From Actinomycetes bacterium (lineage in GTDB: Bacteria > Actinomycetota > Thermoleophilia > BMS3ABIN01), in the NCBI GenBank assembly GCA_021791195.1, contig JAJYXB010000012.1, positions 23,631 to 87,630 of the forward strand: a stretch of DNA of 64,000 nt, given 5' to 3'. The number at the start of each line of letters is the position of its first letter. Within the stretch, counting starts at the first letter, position 1. A model generated the notes under the pieces. The model saw nothing but the letters and a program-made list of their open reading frames with translations. It did not search any database and was not told the origin of the DNA. A program made the translations under genes and the position numbers. Positions 11,172-21,393 of this stretch are shown here, in pieces.

Positions 11172-11708
11172 GTGTCAAGAATCGGAAGAGCGCCAATAGA
11201 TATACCGGGCGGCGTCGAGGTGAAGATCGACGGCAGCGAAGTCAGCGTCAAGGGCCCCAGGGGCTCGCTGACGGCGCGGTTCTCGCCAGAGATGGAGATC
11301 GTCCAGGAGGATGGCAGGGTGCTGGTGCGCCGGCCGACCGACCAGGGCCATCACCGCTCGCTGCACGGGCTGACGCGCACGCTGATCGCCAACATGGTGC
11401 ACGGCGTCACCCAGGGTTTCACGCGCGAGCTGGAGATCAACGGCGTCGGCTACCGCGCCCAGCTGAAAGGCAAGGACCTGGAGCTGGCGGTCGGCTACTC
11501 GCACCCGGTGCTGATCCTGCCGGCCGACAAGGACACCTCTTTTGAGGTGCCCAAGCCGACGCAGATCGTCGTCCACGGGATCGACAAGCAGGTCGTGGGG
11601 CAGATGGCGGCAAAGATCCGCTCCATCCGGCCGCCGGAACCCTACAAGGGCAAGGGCATCAAGTATGTGGAAGAGCACATTCGCAGAAAGGTTGGCAAGA
11701 GGGCTTAA
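11172..11708 (+). CDS. rplF: 50S ribosomal protein L6
   Basis: Protein at the GTPase-factor binding site of the 50S. The 178 residues show the duplicated L6 fold and the C-terminal RPPEPYKGKGIKY signature. GTG start (MSRIGRAPIDIPGGV). rplR follows with no gap. Confidence 0.98.
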   Translation: MSRIGRAPIDIPGGVEVKIDGSEVSVKGPRGSLTARFSPEMEIVQEDGRVLVRRPTDQGHHRSLHGLTRTLIANMVHGVTQGFTRELEINGVGYRAQLKGKDLELAVGYSHPVLILPADKDTSFEVPKPTQIVVHGIDKQVVGQMAAKIRSIRPPEPYKGKGIKYVEEHIRRKVGKRA

Positions 11709-12077
11709 ATGGCCAAGACTACTGAACAGTTAACCAGAAGGCAGAAAACCCGCAACCGGCGCCGGTTGCGCAACCGCAACGGCCTGAAGGGCGGCGTCTC
11801 GCGGCCGCGGCTGACGGTTTTCCGCAGCAACCGCGGCATCTATGCCCAGGTGATCGACGATCTCGAAGGCAAGACGCTGGCGTCGGCCTCGATTCAGGAG
11901 ATCAAGGAATCCGGCCTGAAGAAGGTCGAGGCGGCGGAGAAGGTGGGCGAGCTGCTGGCTGCCCGCGCCAAGGAACAGAACATCGAAAAGGTCGTTTTTG
12001 ACCGGGGAGCCTATCTGTATCACGGGCGCGTCAAGGCCCTGGCTGAAGGAGTCCGCAAGGGAGGGATCCAGTTCTAG
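11709..12077 (+). CDS. rplR: 50S ribosomal protein L18
   Basis: 5S rRNA-binding protein. The 122 residues include [20 protein letters not shown] and [18 protein letters not shown], both diagnostic. Starts immediately after the rplF stop and lies one base upstream of the rpsE start. Confidence 0.98.
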   Translation: MAKTTEQLTRRQKTRNRRRLRNRNGLKGGVSRPRLTVFRSNRGIYAQVIDDLEGKTLASASIQEIKESGLKKVEAAEKVGELLAARAKEQNIEKVVFDRGAYLYHGRVKALAEGVRKGGIQF

Positions 12078-12078
12078 C

Positions 12079-12681
12079 ATGGCCGATGCTTACGAAAAAA
12101 TTCAATTGGGCCTGAAGGGACCGGAGCTGCAGGAGAAGGTTGTGCACATCAACCGCGTCGCCAAGGTCGTCAAGGGCGGCCGGCGGTTCTCCTTCACCGC
12201 TCTGGTGGTAGTCGGCGACGGCGTCAATCGCGTCGGCGTCGGCTATGGCAAAGCCAAGGAAGTGCCACTGGCGATCCAGAAAGCAGTGGAGGATGCCAAG
12301 AAGAACCTGTTCACGGTGCCCAAATACAAGACCACGATCACGCATCAGGTCATCGGGCATTTCGGCGCCGGCCGCGTGCTGCTGAAGCCGGCCTCGGCCG
12401 GTACCGGCATCATCGCCGGCGGCGGCGTGCGCGCCGTGCTGGAGCTGGCAGGCATCCGCGATGTGCTGGCCAAATGCCTGGGGACCACCAACCCGATCAA
12501 CATGGTGCGGGCCAGCATCGACGGCCTGGCTTCGCTGAAGGACCCGCGCACCGTGGCCAGGCTGCGGGGCAAGACTGTCAACGAGATTCTGGGCGTGGAA
12601 ACGCCGGCTGTGGAAGCCACGGCGGCCACGGCGGCCACGGCGGCCACGGAATCGGTTGCTGATGCGGCGGAAAGCAAATGA
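12079..12681 (+). CDS. rpsE: 30S ribosomal protein S5 with an Ala/Thr repeat tail
   Basis: 30S protein of the decoding and mRNA-entry region. The start at 12079 gives 200 residues and a normal N-terminus ([20 protein letters not shown]). [16 protein letters not shown] and [15 protein letters not shown] are the S5 double-stranded-RNA-binding and C-terminal motifs. The last ~25 residues are a low-complexity tail encoded by a 9-bp tandem repeat. The stop overlaps rpmD in an ATGA arrangement. Confidence 0.97.
   Translation: MADAYEKIQLGLKGPELQEKVVHINRVAKVVKGGRRFSFTALVVVGDGVNRVGVGYGKAKEVPLAIQKAVEDAKKNLFTVPKYKTTITHQVIGHFGAGRVLLKPASAGTGIIAGGGVRAVLELAGIRDVLAKCLGTTNPINMVRASIDGLASLKDPRTVARLRGKTVNEILGVETPAVEATAATAATAATESVADAAESK
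12616..12651 (+). repeat. 9-bp tandem repeat inside the rpsE tail
   Basis: The unit GCCACGGCG occurs three times in succession (12616-12642), followed by a fourth degenerate copy, and encodes repeated Ala-Thr-Ala in the S5 C-terminus. In-frame unit length means copy-number slippage would not disrupt S5. Confidence 0.85.
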
Positions 12682-12866
12682 ATCTGAAAATCACGCAGAC
12701 AAAAAGCCTGATCGGCCGCAAGCCGGAGCACCGCCGCACCATCCGGGCGCTGGGGCTGAAGCGCATCAACCACACCGTGGTGCAAGAAGATACGCCGGTA
12801 ATCCGCGGAATGATCCACCGGGTGCGGTTCATGGTGGCGGTCGAAGAGATCCAGGGCAAGAAATAA
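12678..12866 (+). CDS. rpmD: 50S ribosomal protein L30
   Basis: Small large-subunit protein of 62 residues ([19 protein letters not shown] then [16 protein letters not shown]), full length. The ATG overlaps the rpsE TGA by four bases, indicating coupled translation. Confidence 0.97.
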   Translation: MNLKITQTKSLIGRKPEHRRTIRALGLKRINHTVVQEDTPVIRGMIHRVRFMVAVEEIQGKK

Positions 12867-12887
12867 ACATCTGACGACGGAAAGTCC

Positions 12888-13391
12888 ATGAGCACAGAAG
12901 ATACAAAAGAAAACGAAGCCGGCTATGTCGGCCTGCACAACCTGAAGCCCTCACCGGGCTCCAGGCATGCGCGCAAGCGCGTCGGCCGCGGACACGGCAG
13001 CGGCCACGGCAAGACTTCCGGCCGCGGCCACAAGGGCTTCAACAGCCGCTCCGGCGGCGGTGTGCGCGCCGGCTACGAGGGCGGCCAGATGCCGCTCTAT
13101 ATGCGCGTCGGCAAACTGCGCGGTCCCAACAAGAAGATGAGCATGCCGTTCGGTCCCTTCCGCACGAGCACCCAGGGTGTCAACGTCGGCCGCCTGGGCG
13201 GTTTTGCCGCGGGCGCCACGGTTACCGCGGAGGCGCTGGTGGACGCCGGCATCATCAAGAATACGAAAACGCCGCTAAAGATCCTCGGCCACGGCGAAAT
13301 CAAGGTGGCGCTCACCGTGCAGGCCAATGGCTTCAGTAAATCGGCCCGTGAGAAGATCGAGGCCGCCGGCGGCAAGGCGGAGGTCGTCTGA
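12888..13391 (+). CDS. rplO: 50S ribosomal protein L15
   Basis: Late-assembly large-subunit protein. The Gly/Arg-rich L15 N-terminal region (GSRHARKRVGRGHGSGHGKT) begins near residue 24; the first ~15 residues are an acidic leader. 167 residues in total. Its 3' end holds the ribosome binding site for secY. Confidence 0.97.
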   Translation: MSTEDTKENEAGYVGLHNLKPSPGSRHARKRVGRGHGSGHGKTSGRGHKGFNSRSGGGVRAGYEGGQMPLYMRVGKLRGPNKKMSMPFGPFRTSTQGVNVGRLGGFAAGATVTAEALVDAGIIKNTKTPLKILGHGEIKVALTVQANGFSKSAREKIEAAGGKAEVV

Positions 13392-13392
13392 G

Positions 13393-14646
13393 TTGTTCGG
13401 CTCGATGCTCAATGCCTGGAAGATTCCCGAGCTGCGGAAGAAGCTGATCTTCACCGCGGCGATGATCGTCGTCTACCGCTTCGGCGCCCACATCCCGGTG
13501 CCGGGCGTGGACATCGCCAGGATCAACCAGTACATCAATAGCGGCCAGGGAGACATCTTCGGTTTTCTCAACCTGTTCTCCGGCGGCGCGCTGACGCGCT
13601 TCGCGGTGTTTGCGCTGGGCATCATGCCCTACATCACCGCGTCGATCATCCTGCAGCTGCTGACGATGGCCTTCCCCTCCCTGAAGGAACTGGCCCGCGA
13701 AGGCGAGGCGGGACAGCACAAGATCACCCAGTACACCCGCTATCTCACCCTCGGCCTGGCGCTGGCGCAGTCGGTCGGCTACACCATCCTGTTCTCCCAG
13801 CAGGGCGTGCTGCAGCTGAACGGGGTAAAATTTTATGAGATCGTCATCACGCTGACGGCCGGCACGATGCTGCTGATGTGGATCGGCGAGCTGATCACGC
13901 AGCACGGCATCGGCAACGGCATCTCGCTGCTGATCTTCGCCAGCATCGTCTCGGGGCTGCTGCCGGGCCTGGGCAGGTTCTTCAACGGCACCCTGGACGT
14001 CGTCACCATCGTCGTCATGATCGGCATCGGCGCGGCTGTCATCGCCGGCATCGTCATGGTGCAGGAAGGGCAGAGGCGCATCAACATCCAGTACGCCAAG
14101 CGGCAGATCGGCCGCAAGATGACCACCGGCGGCAGCACCTACCTGCCGCTGTCGATCAACATGGCCGGCGTCATCCCGGTCATCTTTGCCTCGTCGGTGC
14201 TGATGTTCCCGCCGACGATCGCCAAATTTTTCACCGGCAGCGGCGCGGCCCAGTGGTTCGCCAACTGGCTCAGGCCGACCGGGCCGGCGTTTCTGATCTT
14301 TGAATCGATCTTCATCATCGGCTTCACCTATTTTTACACCGCGGTGCAGTTCGACCCTGTGGAGCGCGCCAACGACCTGAAGAAGTACGGCGGCTTCATT
14401 CCGGGCATCCGTCCCGGCAGGCCGACCGCCGTCTATCTCGACCGGGTGCTGACGCGCCTGACGCTGCCGGGTGCCATCTTCCTGGCGGCGATCGCGGTGC
14501 TGCCGGCGATCCTGATCGCGGCCCTGAACGTGCCGTTCTATTTCGGCGGCACCTCGATCCTGATCGTCGTTGGCGTGGCGCTGCAGACCATGAAACAGAT
14601 GGAATCGCAACTTTTGATGCGCCACTATGAAGGGTTCCTGAAATAA
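13393..14646 (+). CDS. secY: Preprotein translocase subunit SecY
   Basis: Channel-forming subunit of the Sec translocon, ten transmembrane helices. I place the start at the TTG at 13393: it has a GGAGG site 8-9 bp upstream and yields the usual N-terminus MFGSMLNAWKIPELRKKL; 417 residues. The frame is open further upstream inside rplO, but that part is non-homologous. Conserved cytosolic-loop residues (KYGGFIPGIRPGRPT) are present. The stop overlaps the adk ATG by one base. Confidence 0.96.
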   Translation: MFGSMLNAWKIPELRKKLIFTAAMIVVYRFGAHIPVPGVDIARINQYINSGQGDIFGFLNLFSGGALTRFAVFALGIMPYITASIILQLLTMAFPSLKELAREGEAGQHKITQYTRYLTLGLALAQSVGYTILFSQQGVLQLNGVKFYEIVITLTAGTMLLMWIGELITQHGIGNGISLLIFASIVSGLLPGLGRFFNGTLDVVTIVVMIGIGAAVIAGIVMVQEGQRRINIQYAKRQIGRKMTTGGSTYLPLSINMAGVIPVIFASSVLMFPPTIAKFFTGSGAAQWFANWLRPTGPAFLIFESIFIIGFTYFYTAVQFDPVERANDLKKYGGFIPGIRPGRPTAVYLDRVLTRLTLPGAIFLAAIAVLPAILIAALNVPFYFGGTSILIVVGVALQTMKQMESQLLMRHYEGFLK

Positions 14647-15320
14647 TGGCGGGGCTGAACGTCATTTTGCTGGGCCCTCCGGGGGCGGGCAAGGGAACGC
14701 AGGCGGAGCGGATCAGGCGCGACTATGGCCTGGCCCATATCTCCACCGGCGACATGCTGCGCGACGCGGTAGCCAAGGGTACGGAGCTGGGCGCCAAAGC
14801 CAAGGGGTTCATGGACGCGGGCGATCTGGTGCCGGACGAAGTCGTCATCGGGATCGTCGTCGAGCGTCTCCGGGAGCCGGATACCGCCAGCGGCTTTCTG
14901 CTGGACGGGTTTCCCCGCAGCCTGGTGCAGGCGGGCGAACTCGACAAGGCGCTGGCCGCGGCTGGCAAGCAGGTCACGCTGGCGCTGGCGATCACCGTGC
15001 CGGAGGATGAGCTGGTGGGCAGGCTCACCGGCCGGCGGCTATGCCGTGACTGCCAGAAGCCGTATCACACAATTTTTTCGCCGCCCAGGCAGGAAGGTGT
15101 TTGCGACGAATGCGGCGGCGATATCTATCAGCGCAGCGACGACAGCGAGGAAACGGTGCGCAACCGCCTGGCGGTTTACCGGGCGCAGACCGAGCCGCTG
15201 ATCGGCTATTACCGCGACGGCGGGGTGCTGGCCGAGATAGACGGTGTCGGCCACCCGGATGAGGTCTATGGCCGCATCAGGGAAAGCCTGGACCGGGCGC
15301 AGCATCAGGTCGGCGGCTAA
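14646..15320 (+). CDS. adk: Adenylate kinase with zinc-type LID
   Basis: Catalyses 2 ADP to ATP + AMP. P-loop GPPGAGKGTQ (residues 10-19), AMP-binding HISTGDMLR and DGFPRS are visible. The LID carries CRDC and CDEC pairs (about residues 136-139 and 154-157), the four-cysteine zinc form found mostly in Gram-positives. 224 residues. Co-translated with secY, a standard pairing. Confidence 0.98.
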   Translation: MAGLNVILLGPPGAGKGTQAERIRRDYGLAHISTGDMLRDAVAKGTELGAKAKGFMDAGDLVPDEVVIGIVVERLREPDTASGFLLDGFPRSLVQAGELDKALAAAGKQVTLALAITVPEDELVGRLTGRRLCRDCQKPYHTIFSPPRQEGVCDECGGDIYQRSDDSEETVRNRLAVYRAQTEPLIGYYRDGGVLAEIDGVGHPDEVYGRIRESLDRAQHQVGG

Positions 15321-15363
15321 TTAACGGGCGGCCAGAGGGACGAGGCTAGGCCGGGGCGATAAC

Positions 15364-16155
15364 ATGATAGTCACCAAGTCTCCAGCCCAGATAGAGAAGA
15401 TGGCCCGGGCCGGAGAGATCGTCGGGGACTGTCTTGAGATGCTGACGGGCCACTGCCAGCCCGGCGTCACGACTGGGGATCTGGACACGCTGGCGGAGAG
15501 TTTTATCAGGGAGCACAGGGCTATCCCGACTTTTAAGGGATACCGCGGTTATCCGGCTTCCATATGTGCCTCGCCCAACCAGATGGTTGTGCATGGCATA
15601 CCGGGACCGTACCGGCTTAAGGAGGGCGACCTCATCAGCCTGGATGTGGGCGCCACCCTGGCCGGCTGGGTCGGCGATTCGGCGATCACGGTCGCGGTCG
15701 GCGATCCCGGGAGCGTGGCGCTGAGGCTGCTGGAAGTGACGCGGGAGTCGCTGTTTAAGGCGATCGCCATGTGCGTGCCTGGTAACCATCTGGGAGATGT
15801 CTCCCATGCGGTGCAGGAGCATGTGGAGCGGAACGGTTTTGCGGTCGTCAGGACCCTGGTGGGCCACGGCATCGGCAGGAAGATGCACGAGGATCCCCAG
15901 ATCCCGAACTTCGGCACGCCGGGGCAGGGGCCGCTGCTTGAGGAAGGCATGGTTTTTGCCATCGAGCCGATGGTGAACGTGGGAACGCACCGTGTGATCG
16001 GCGGTGACGATGATTGGGCCATTTTTACGGCTGACGGCAGCCTTTCGGCCCATTTCGAGCATACGGTGGCCCTGACGAAGAAAGGGCCGCGGGTATTGAC
16101 GGCAAGAGGGGCGAACGACCGCTCGGGCTTGGGAGTGACCCATCCTTTGTGGTAA
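15364..16155 (+). CDS. map: Methionine aminopeptidase, type I
   Basis: Removes N-terminal Met from new proteins using two metal ions. The five ligands can be seen in SLDVGA (Asp), GDSAITV (Asp), [10 protein letters not shown] (His), AIEPM (Glu) and EHTVAL (Glu), with VVHGIP supplying the substrate-binding His. 263 residues, slightly long because of a C-terminal tail beyond [11 protein letters not shown]. Sits between adk and infA as in many ribosomal clusters. Confidence 0.96.
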   Translation: MIVTKSPAQIEKMARAGEIVGDCLEMLTGHCQPGVTTGDLDTLAESFIREHRAIPTFKGYRGYPASICASPNQMVVHGIPGPYRLKEGDLISLDVGATLAGWVGDSAITVAVGDPGSVALRLLEVTRESLFKAIAMCVPGNHLGDVSHAVQEHVERNGFAVVRTLVGHGIGRKMHEDPQIPNFGTPGQGPLLEEGMVFAIEPMVNVGTHRVIGGDDDWAIFTADGSLSAHFEHTVALTKKGPRVLTARGANDRSGLGVTHPLW

Positions 16156-16184
16156 AATGCCGGGTTGGCCCTGACCGGAGGCTT

Positions 16185-16406
16185 ATGAGTCAAAAAGAAG
16201 AAGCCATAGAGTTTGAGGGCGAGGTGGTCGAAGCCCTGCCGAACACGATGTTCAAGGTGCGCCTGGACAACGACCACGAAGTGCTGGCCCACATCTCCGG
16301 CAAGATGAGGATGCATTATATCCGCATCCTGCCGGGAGACAGGGTGAAGGTGGAACTGTCGCCCTACGATCTGAGCCGGGGCAGGATAACGTACAGGTTT
16401 AAATGA
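16185..16406 (+). CDS. infA: Translation initiation factor IF-1
   Basis: OB-fold factor that occupies the 30S A site during initiation. The ATG at 16185 follows a GGAGG site and gives 73 residues beginning [20 protein letters not shown], the family norm; the frame is open to 16149 but that would read through the end of map. Confidence 0.97.
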   Translation: MSQKEEAIEFEGEVVEALPNTMFKVRLDNDHEVLAHISGKMRMHYIRILPGDRVKVELSPYDLSRGRITYRFK

Positions 16407-16485
16407 CAATCGTCATCACGGCGAGGCGGGCAGGCCGAAGCAGACGCCGGCGCGCCGCGGATGACAGGAAAAAGCGGGAAAAGTA

Positions 16486-16599
16486 ATGAAAGTCAGATCA
16501 TCAGTAAAACCGATTTGTGAAAAGTGCAAGGTGGTCCGCCGCGGCGGCAAGCTGCTGGTCATCTGCGTCAATCCGCGGCATAAGCAGCGCCAGGGCTAG
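16486..16599 (+). CDS. rpmJ: 50S ribosomal protein L36 (zinc type)
   Basis: A 37-residue protein, [20 protein letters not shown] followed by [18 protein letters not shown]11, C14, C27 and H32 form the zinc site of the Cys-containing L36 form. Lies between infA and rpsM, its usual place. Confidence 0.97.
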   Translation: MKVRSSVKPICEKCKVVRRGGKLLVICVNPRHKQRQG

Positions 16600-16626
16600 G
16601 CGCTGGATAACTGGAGGTCAGGTTAG

Positions 16627-16998
16627 TTGGCACGCATAGCTGGAGTAAATCTTCCCCGCGACAAGCGGGTTGAGATCGGTCTCACTTATATTTATGGGGT
16701 GGGCCGGTCGATGTCGAACAAGGTCCTCGCGGATCTGGGGATCAACAAGGACACCTATGTCCGCGATCTCACAGACGACGAGATCAACCAGCTGCGCGAG
16801 TATCTGGACAAGAATATGATGGTCGAAGGCGATCTCAGGCGCGATCGGTCGCAGAACATCAAGCGCCTGATGGAGATCGGCTGCTACCGCGGGTTGCGGC
16901 ACCGCCGCGGCCTGCCGGTGAGGGGCCAGCGCACGAAGACCAACGCGCGCGGCCGCAAGGGCCCGAAACGCACCGTCGGCGTACGGCGCAAGAAATAA
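16627..16998 (+). CDS. rpsM: 30S ribosomal protein S13
   Basis: 30S head protein bridging to the 50S. TTG start preceded by GGAGG about 11 bp upstream. The 123 residues include [20 protein letters not shown] and the C-terminal [19 protein letters not shown] motif. First S-protein gene of the alpha operon here. Confidence 0.97.
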   Translation: MARIAGVNLPRDKRVEIGLTYIYGVGRSMSNKVLADLGINKDTYVRDLTDDEINQLREYLDKNMMVEGDLRRDRSQNIKRLMEIGCYRGLRHRRGLPVRGQRTKTNARGRKGPKRTVGVRRKK

Positions 16999-17021
16999 GC
17001 TTTATCAACTGAGAGGAGAGC

Positions 17022-17417
17022 ATGGCAGCGCCAAAATCCAAAGCGCGTACGCGCCGCAAGGTCAAGAAGAATATTCCTGTGGGCCAGGCCCACATCAAGA
17101 CTTCGTTCAACAACACGATCGTCAGCCTGTGCGACAAGGAAGGCAACGTCATCGCCTGGGAGAGCGCCGGTTCGGTCGGCTTCAAGGGCTCGCGCAAGAG
17201 CACGCCTTTCGCGGCGCAGGTGACAGCCGATTCGTGCGCCAAGAAAGGCATGGAGAACGGCCTGAAGAAGATAGACGTGTTTGTTAAGGGACCAGGCTCG
17301 GGCCGGGAGACGGCCATCCGTTCGTTGCAGGCGGCGGGCCTGGAGGTCATGAGCGTCAAGGATGTGACGCCGGTGCCGCACAACGGCTGCCGGCAGCGCA
17401 AGAGAAGAAGAGTCTAG
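17022..17417 (+). CDS. rpsK: 30S ribosomal protein S11
   Basis: Platform protein of the 30S. 131 residues with [35 protein letters not shown] and the C-terminal [17 protein letters not shown] block. An AGAGGAGAG site precedes the ATG. Confidence 0.98.
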   Translation: MAAPKSKARTRRKVKKNIPVGQAHIKTSFNNTIVSLCDKEGNVIAWESAGSVGFKGSRKSTPFAAQVTADSCAKKGMENGLKKIDVFVKGPGSGRETAIRSLQAAGLEVMSVKDVTPVPHNGCRQRKRRRV

Positions 17418-17427
17418 GTGATCGACA

Positions 17428-18048
17428 ATGGCTAAGGATATTTCACCAGCCTGCAAGCAATGCCGGCGAGAGGGTTTGAAACTGTACCTCAAGGGGGAAC
17501 GTTGCCTCACGGACCGGTGCGCCATCGACCGGCGGTCGTATGCCCCCGGCGAGCACGGCAGGCGGCGGACAAAACAGACTGAGTACCTCACCCAGCTGCG
17601 CGAGAAGCAGAAGGCGAGGCGCTACTACGGCCTGCTGGAGAAGCAGTTCCGCAACTATTACGAAGTCGCCAACCGGCAGAAGGGTATCACCGGCGAGAAT
17701 CTGCTGCGGCTGCTGGAGACGCGCCTGGACAATGTCGTCTACCGGCTTGGTTTCGCGGTTTCCCGCCGGCAGGCGCGCCAGCTGGTGATGCACGGACATT
17801 TCGCCGTGAATGGCAGGCGTGTCGACATACCGTCCTACCGGGTCAGGCCGGACGACGTGGTGTCGGTGATGCTGAACTCGTCCGCGCGCGACGCCATCAG
17901 CGAGGCAACGGAACTGACGGCGTCGGTTTCGCCGTGGCTGCAGGCGGACCATGACAATCTGACCGGCAAGATTCTCAAGTACCCGGAGCGGGAAGAGATC
18001 GACGTCCCGGTGACTGAGCAGCTGATAGTGGAGTTGTACTCCAAGTGA
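17428..18048 (+). CDS. rpsD: 30S ribosomal protein S4 (zinc-type N-terminus)
   Basis: Primary 16S rRNA-binding assembly protein. 206 residues. The N-terminus holds C9, C12, C26 and C31, the four-cysteine zinc form. The S4 RNA-binding domain ([20 protein letters not shown]) lies around residues 94-113. In the alpha operon between rpsK and rpoA. Confidence 0.98.
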   Translation: MAKDISPACKQCRREGLKLYLKGERCLTDRCAIDRRSYAPGEHGRRRTKQTEYLTQLREKQKARRYYGLLEKQFRNYYEVANRQKGITGENLLRLLETRLDNVVYRLGFAVSRRQARQLVMHGHFAVNGRRVDIPSYRVRPDDVVSVMLNSSARDAISEATELTASVSPWLQADHDNLTGKILKYPEREEIDVPVTEQLIVELYSK

Positions 18049-18136
18049 GAGATTTGTCAAGGTTCAATCAGTGAGTCCGGCGGCTGCTGCCGAGGCCATT
18101 TTTGCAGGTTCTCAACTAACGAGCATGGAGGACGAT

Positions 18137-19102
18137 TTGCTAACATTTCAGGTCCCCAAGATTACCCACGAGCAGATTGAAGACAACAAGGGCATCTTCG
18201 TGGTGGAGCCGCTCGACCGCGGTTTCGGCCATACGTTCGGCAACTCACTCCGGCGGGTGCTCCTGTCTTCCCTCGATGGCGCGGCCGTCACCGACATCAA
18301 GATCGAAGGGGTCTCGCACGAATTTTCTACAGTCCCGGGGGTGAAGGAGGATGTGACTGACATTGTCCTCAACCTGAAGAAGATGGTCTGCCGGCTGCAC
18401 GGCGAAGCCGGCGAGGTCGAGGTGCAGCTGGTCAAATCCGGCCCTGGCGCCGCGACGGCGGGCGACATCGAAGTGCCCTCGGAGCTGGAGATCATCAATC
18501 CCGACCTGCACATCGCCGACCTGGGCAAGAAAGCCAAGCTGGAAGTTACGCTCACGATCCGGCGCGGCCGCGGCTATGCTTCGGCGGAGGCCAACAAGCC
18601 GGCGGGCGCCGCCATCGGCGTGATTCCCGTCGATTCTAACTTTTCGCCCGTGACCCGGGTGTCCTATGATGTAAACCGCGCGCGCGTGGGCCAGCGCACC
18701 GACTTTGACAAACTGACGATGGAGATCACTTCCAACGGCAGTGTGCCGCCGGGCGACGCCCTGCGCGAAGCCGCCGGCATCCTCATCTCGAACCTGCAGA
18801 TCTTTACCGGCGTGCACGAGACCGGCGAGACGCCGGAGCAGATCGCCGAGGCGGCGCTGGAAATGCCAGCGGAAGCCAAGGGCGGCAGCGAGGACGAAAT
18901 CCTGATCGAGGAGCTCGAGATCGGTGTCCGGTCTTATAACTGCCTCAAGCGTGAGGGTATCCAGACTGTGGGGGACCTGGTCAAGCGCAGCGAAGCGGAA
19001 CTGATGAATATTCCGAATTTTGGTAAAAAGAGCATCGAGGAAGTCAAGGAGAATCTCGCCAAGATGGGCCTGTCGCTGCGCGGCGGCAGCCCGGAAGCCT
19101 GA
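18137..19102 (+). CDS. rpoA: DNA-directed RNA polymerase subunit alpha
   Basis: Dimerising scaffold of RNA polymerase with a C-terminal promoter and activator contact domain. The N-terminal domain shows GFGHTFGNSLRRVLLSS; the C-terminal domain shows LEIGVRSYNCLKREGI and NFGKKSIEEVKENL. I favour the TTG at 18137 because GGAGG lies five bases upstream and homologues begin near LTFQVPKI (321 residues). An ATG at 18125 or GTG at 18071 are alternatives without a clear binding site. Confidence 0.95.
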   Translation: MLTFQVPKITHEQIEDNKGIFVVEPLDRGFGHTFGNSLRRVLLSSLDGAAVTDIKIEGVSHEFSTVPGVKEDVTDIVLNLKKMVCRLHGEAGEVEVQLVKSGPGAATAGDIEVPSELEIINPDLHIADLGKKAKLEVTLTIRRGRGYASAEANKPAGAAIGVIPVDSNFSPVTRVSYDVNRARVGQRTDFDKLTMEITSNGSVPPGDALREAAGILISNLQIFTGVHETGETPEQIAEAALEMPAEAKGGSEDEILIEELEIGVRSYNCLKREGIQTVGDLVKRSEAELMNIPNFGKKSIEEVKENLAKMGLSLRGGSPEA

Positions 19103-19163
19103 GCGAGTGGCATAAGGCATATACACCCCGGGCGCAGCGCGGGATCTTTAACGGAGAAAAACA

Positions 19164-19517
19164 ATGAGGCACGCAAAACAGGGAAGGAAGCTGGGAGTCG
19201 ATGCGGCGCATCGCAAGGCGATGCTGGGCAATCTGGTCTGCTCGCTGGTCGAGCACGGCCGCATCAAGACCACGGTGAGCAAGGCCAAGGAGGCCCGGCC
19301 GCTGGCGGAGAAAATGATCACGCTTGGCAAGCGCGGCGACCTGCACGCCCGCCGGCAGGCGCTGGCGCGGCTCAGGAGCAACGACGTCGTCCACACACTT
19401 TTTGCGGAACTGGCGCCCAGATTCACGGACCGCCCGGGTGGCTACACCCGCATCGTCCGCATCGGCCCGCGTCCCGGCGACGCCGCCGAGATGGTCTATC
19501 TGGAGCTGGTGGAGTAG
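19164..19517 (+). CDS. rplQ: 50S ribosomal protein L17
   Basis: Large-subunit protein at the tunnel-exit side. 117 residues, [20 protein letters not shown] start and [20 protein letters not shown] end. Last gene of the ribosomal block and followed by a strong terminator; in many Gram-positives cbiO-cbiO-cbiQ-truA comes next, but here those genes are 25 kb away. Confidence 0.98.
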   Translation: MRHAKQGRKLGVDAAHRKAMLGNLVCSLVEHGRIKTTVSKAKEARPLAEKMITLGKRGDLHARRQALARLRSNDVVHTLFAELAPRFTDRPGGYTRIVRIGPRPGDAAEMVYLELVE

Positions 19518-19570
19518 CGGCGGCAAGAGGCCGCGCAAAGCGGGCTCGAACAGGACTGGTTGTAATTAGT

Positions 19571-19596
19571 GGCGCCTCACCGGGCGCCTTTTTTTT
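19571..19596 (+). terminator. Rho-independent terminator ending the ribosomal block
   Basis: GGCGCC (19571-19576) pairs with GGCGCC (19583-19588) around a 6-nt loop and is followed by eight T (19589-19596). Lies between rplQ and the convergent exporter gene. Confidence 0.85.
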
Positions 19597-19598
19597 GG

Positions 19599-21293
19599 CT
19601 ATAACTCGGGCTCGTCCTCCGGCTCGGAGAGCATCAGTTCGGCTTCCACCTCCACGCCGATCTCTTCCGGCAGCGGGCGCTGCTTCATCGGGTGCAGGTT
19701 GATCACCGGCAGCAGCAGCACGATCGCCAGCGCCGCCAGCATCAGGAAGATGGTGACGTAGAAGATGCCGCTGATAGAGCTGGCCAGAGCATCTTTAAGC
19801 GTCTGCAGGAAACTGGCAAACCCCTGCTGCAGCTGCGCCTGCTGCGCCGCCGGCGCACTGGCCACGACTTTCTGCAGCCCCTGCCGGCCTTCCCCGGCAA
19901 GGAAACCCTGCAGCGTATCGGTGGTGATGTGCGTCAGCGGCGCTGCCGGGTTGATCTGCCTGACTGACTGCACGAAGGGGTTGGTGTCGAGGGCGGCCAG
20001 CTTGCCGGCCAGGGCGTTGTTCATCAGGCTGCCCATCACGGCGATGCCGACGGTGCTGCCGATATTGCGGAACATCTGGATGGCGGCGGTGATCACGCCC
20101 AGCTTGCTACGGTCGAAGGCGCTTTGCACCACGATCGTGTAGATGGGGAAGGACACGCCTATCCCCAGGCCCAGCAGCGCCATGTACTCCACCAGCTCCA
20201 GCTTCGAGGTATCCGCCGTCAGGCGGGAGAAGAGGTAGATGCCGATCACCGACAGCACCATGCCGCCGATGGCCACCGCCTTGTAGGTCCCCCAGCGGCT
20301 GATTACCTGGCCGGCGATCGTGCTGGAGAAGACGGCGCCCAGCATCAGCGGCGTCAGCGCCAGCCCGGAGTTGGTGGCCGAGAAGCCCACCACGCTCTGG
20401 GCATAGAGCGGCAGGAAGGCAACCGCGCCGAACATGGCAAATGATACCAGGAAGGTCACGGCCGAGGATACGCTCAGCGCTCGGTGCCTGAACAGCCCCA
20501 GTGGCAGGATCGGCTCGCGGGCATGCTCCTCGATGACCATGAACAGCAGCAGGAACGCGCCGCAGGCCATGAACAGGCCGATGATCTGCGGCGAGAGCCA
20601 GGGGTACTGGCTACCGCCCCAGACGAAGCCCAGCAGCAGCGCTACCAGCGCCAGGGCCAGCGAGATGGAGCCCCGGTAGTCGATCGAGCGCTCCAGGGCC
20701 TCCGGCTTGATCTTCGGCAGCATCGTCGCGATCACGATCAGCGCCAGCGCTCCCAGCGGCAGGTTGATGTAGAAGATCCAGCGCCAGCTGATGTTGTCGG
20801 TGAGCCAGCCGCCCATCAGTGGCCCGGCGATGCTGGCGATGCCAAAGACGGCGCCGATCAGCCCCTGCCAGCGGCCGCGTTCCGCCGGCGTGAACAGATC
20901 GCCGATCAGGGCGATCGAATTGACCATGATGGCGCCGGCGCCGATGCCCTGCAGCCCCCTGAACAGGATCAGCTCCAGCATCGAGTGCGCTTGGCCGCTC
21001 AGCGCCGAGCCGACGAGGAAAATGGCGATGCCGCCCAGAAAGAAGTTGCGGCGGCCGTAGATGTCGGAGAGCTTGCCGTAGATGGGGATGGTGACGGTCG
21101 AGGCCAGCAGGTAGGATGAATAGACCCAGCTCAGGTGCTGCAGGCCGTTGAACTCCTTGACGATCTGCGGCAGCGCCGTGGCCACGATTGTCTGGTCCAG
21201 CGCCGACAGCAGCATTGCCAGCAGTGCGCCGATCATGGCGATGACGCGGGTTCTTTGTTTGAGGGCGTCGCTCATGGATGCTAATGATTTCAT
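19599..21293 (-). CDS. DHA2-family (14-TMS) MFS drug exporter
   Basis: Proton-coupled multidrug exporter of the EmrB/QacA type in the inner membrane. Near the N-terminus SALDQTIVATALPQIVKEF is the DHA2 motif D1 region; GKLSDIYGRRNFFL is MFS motif A; GIASIAGPLMGGWL is antiporter motif C. About 564 residues from the ATG at 21293 (ATG 21275 is equally possible). The last ~35 residues form an acidic tail. Divergent from the zinc-ribbon membrane gene, with a long palindrome between them. Substrate unknown. Confidence 0.88.
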   Translation of the reverse strand: MKSLASMSDALKQRTRVIAMIGALLAMLLSALDQTIVATALPQIVKEFNGLQHLSWVYSSYLLASTVTIPIYGKLSDIYGRRNFFLGGIAIFLVGSALSGQAHSMLELILFRGLQGIGAGAIMVNSIALIGDLFTPAERGRWQGLIGAVFGIASIAGPLMGGWLTDNISWRWIFYINLPLGALALIVIATMLPKIKPEALERSIDYRGSISLALALVALLLGFVWGGSQYPWLSPQIIGLFMACGAFLLLFMVIEEHAREPILPLGLFRHRALSVSSAVTFLVSFAMFGAVAFLPLYAQSVVGFSATNSGLALTPLMLGAVFSSTIAGQVISRWGTYKAVAIGGMVLSVIGIYLFSRLTADTSKLELVEYMALLGLGIGVSFPIYTIVVQSAFDRSKLGVITAAIQMFRNIGSTVGIAVMGSLMNNALAGKLAALDTNPFVQSVRQINPAAPLTHITTDTLQGFLAGEGRQGLQKVVASAPAAQQAQLQQGFASFLQTLKDALASSISGIFYVTIFLMLAALAIVLLLPVINLHPMKQRPLPEEIGVEVEAELMLSEPEDEPEL

Positions 21294-21393
21294 GTTCACC
21301 GGCCCGACTTCAAACCGGAGCGCCGTGGCCGCCCGGGAAAAAATGAGTGACTTCCCCCGGGCCGGCATGTTTACCTTTTTTTCTTTTGGAGAG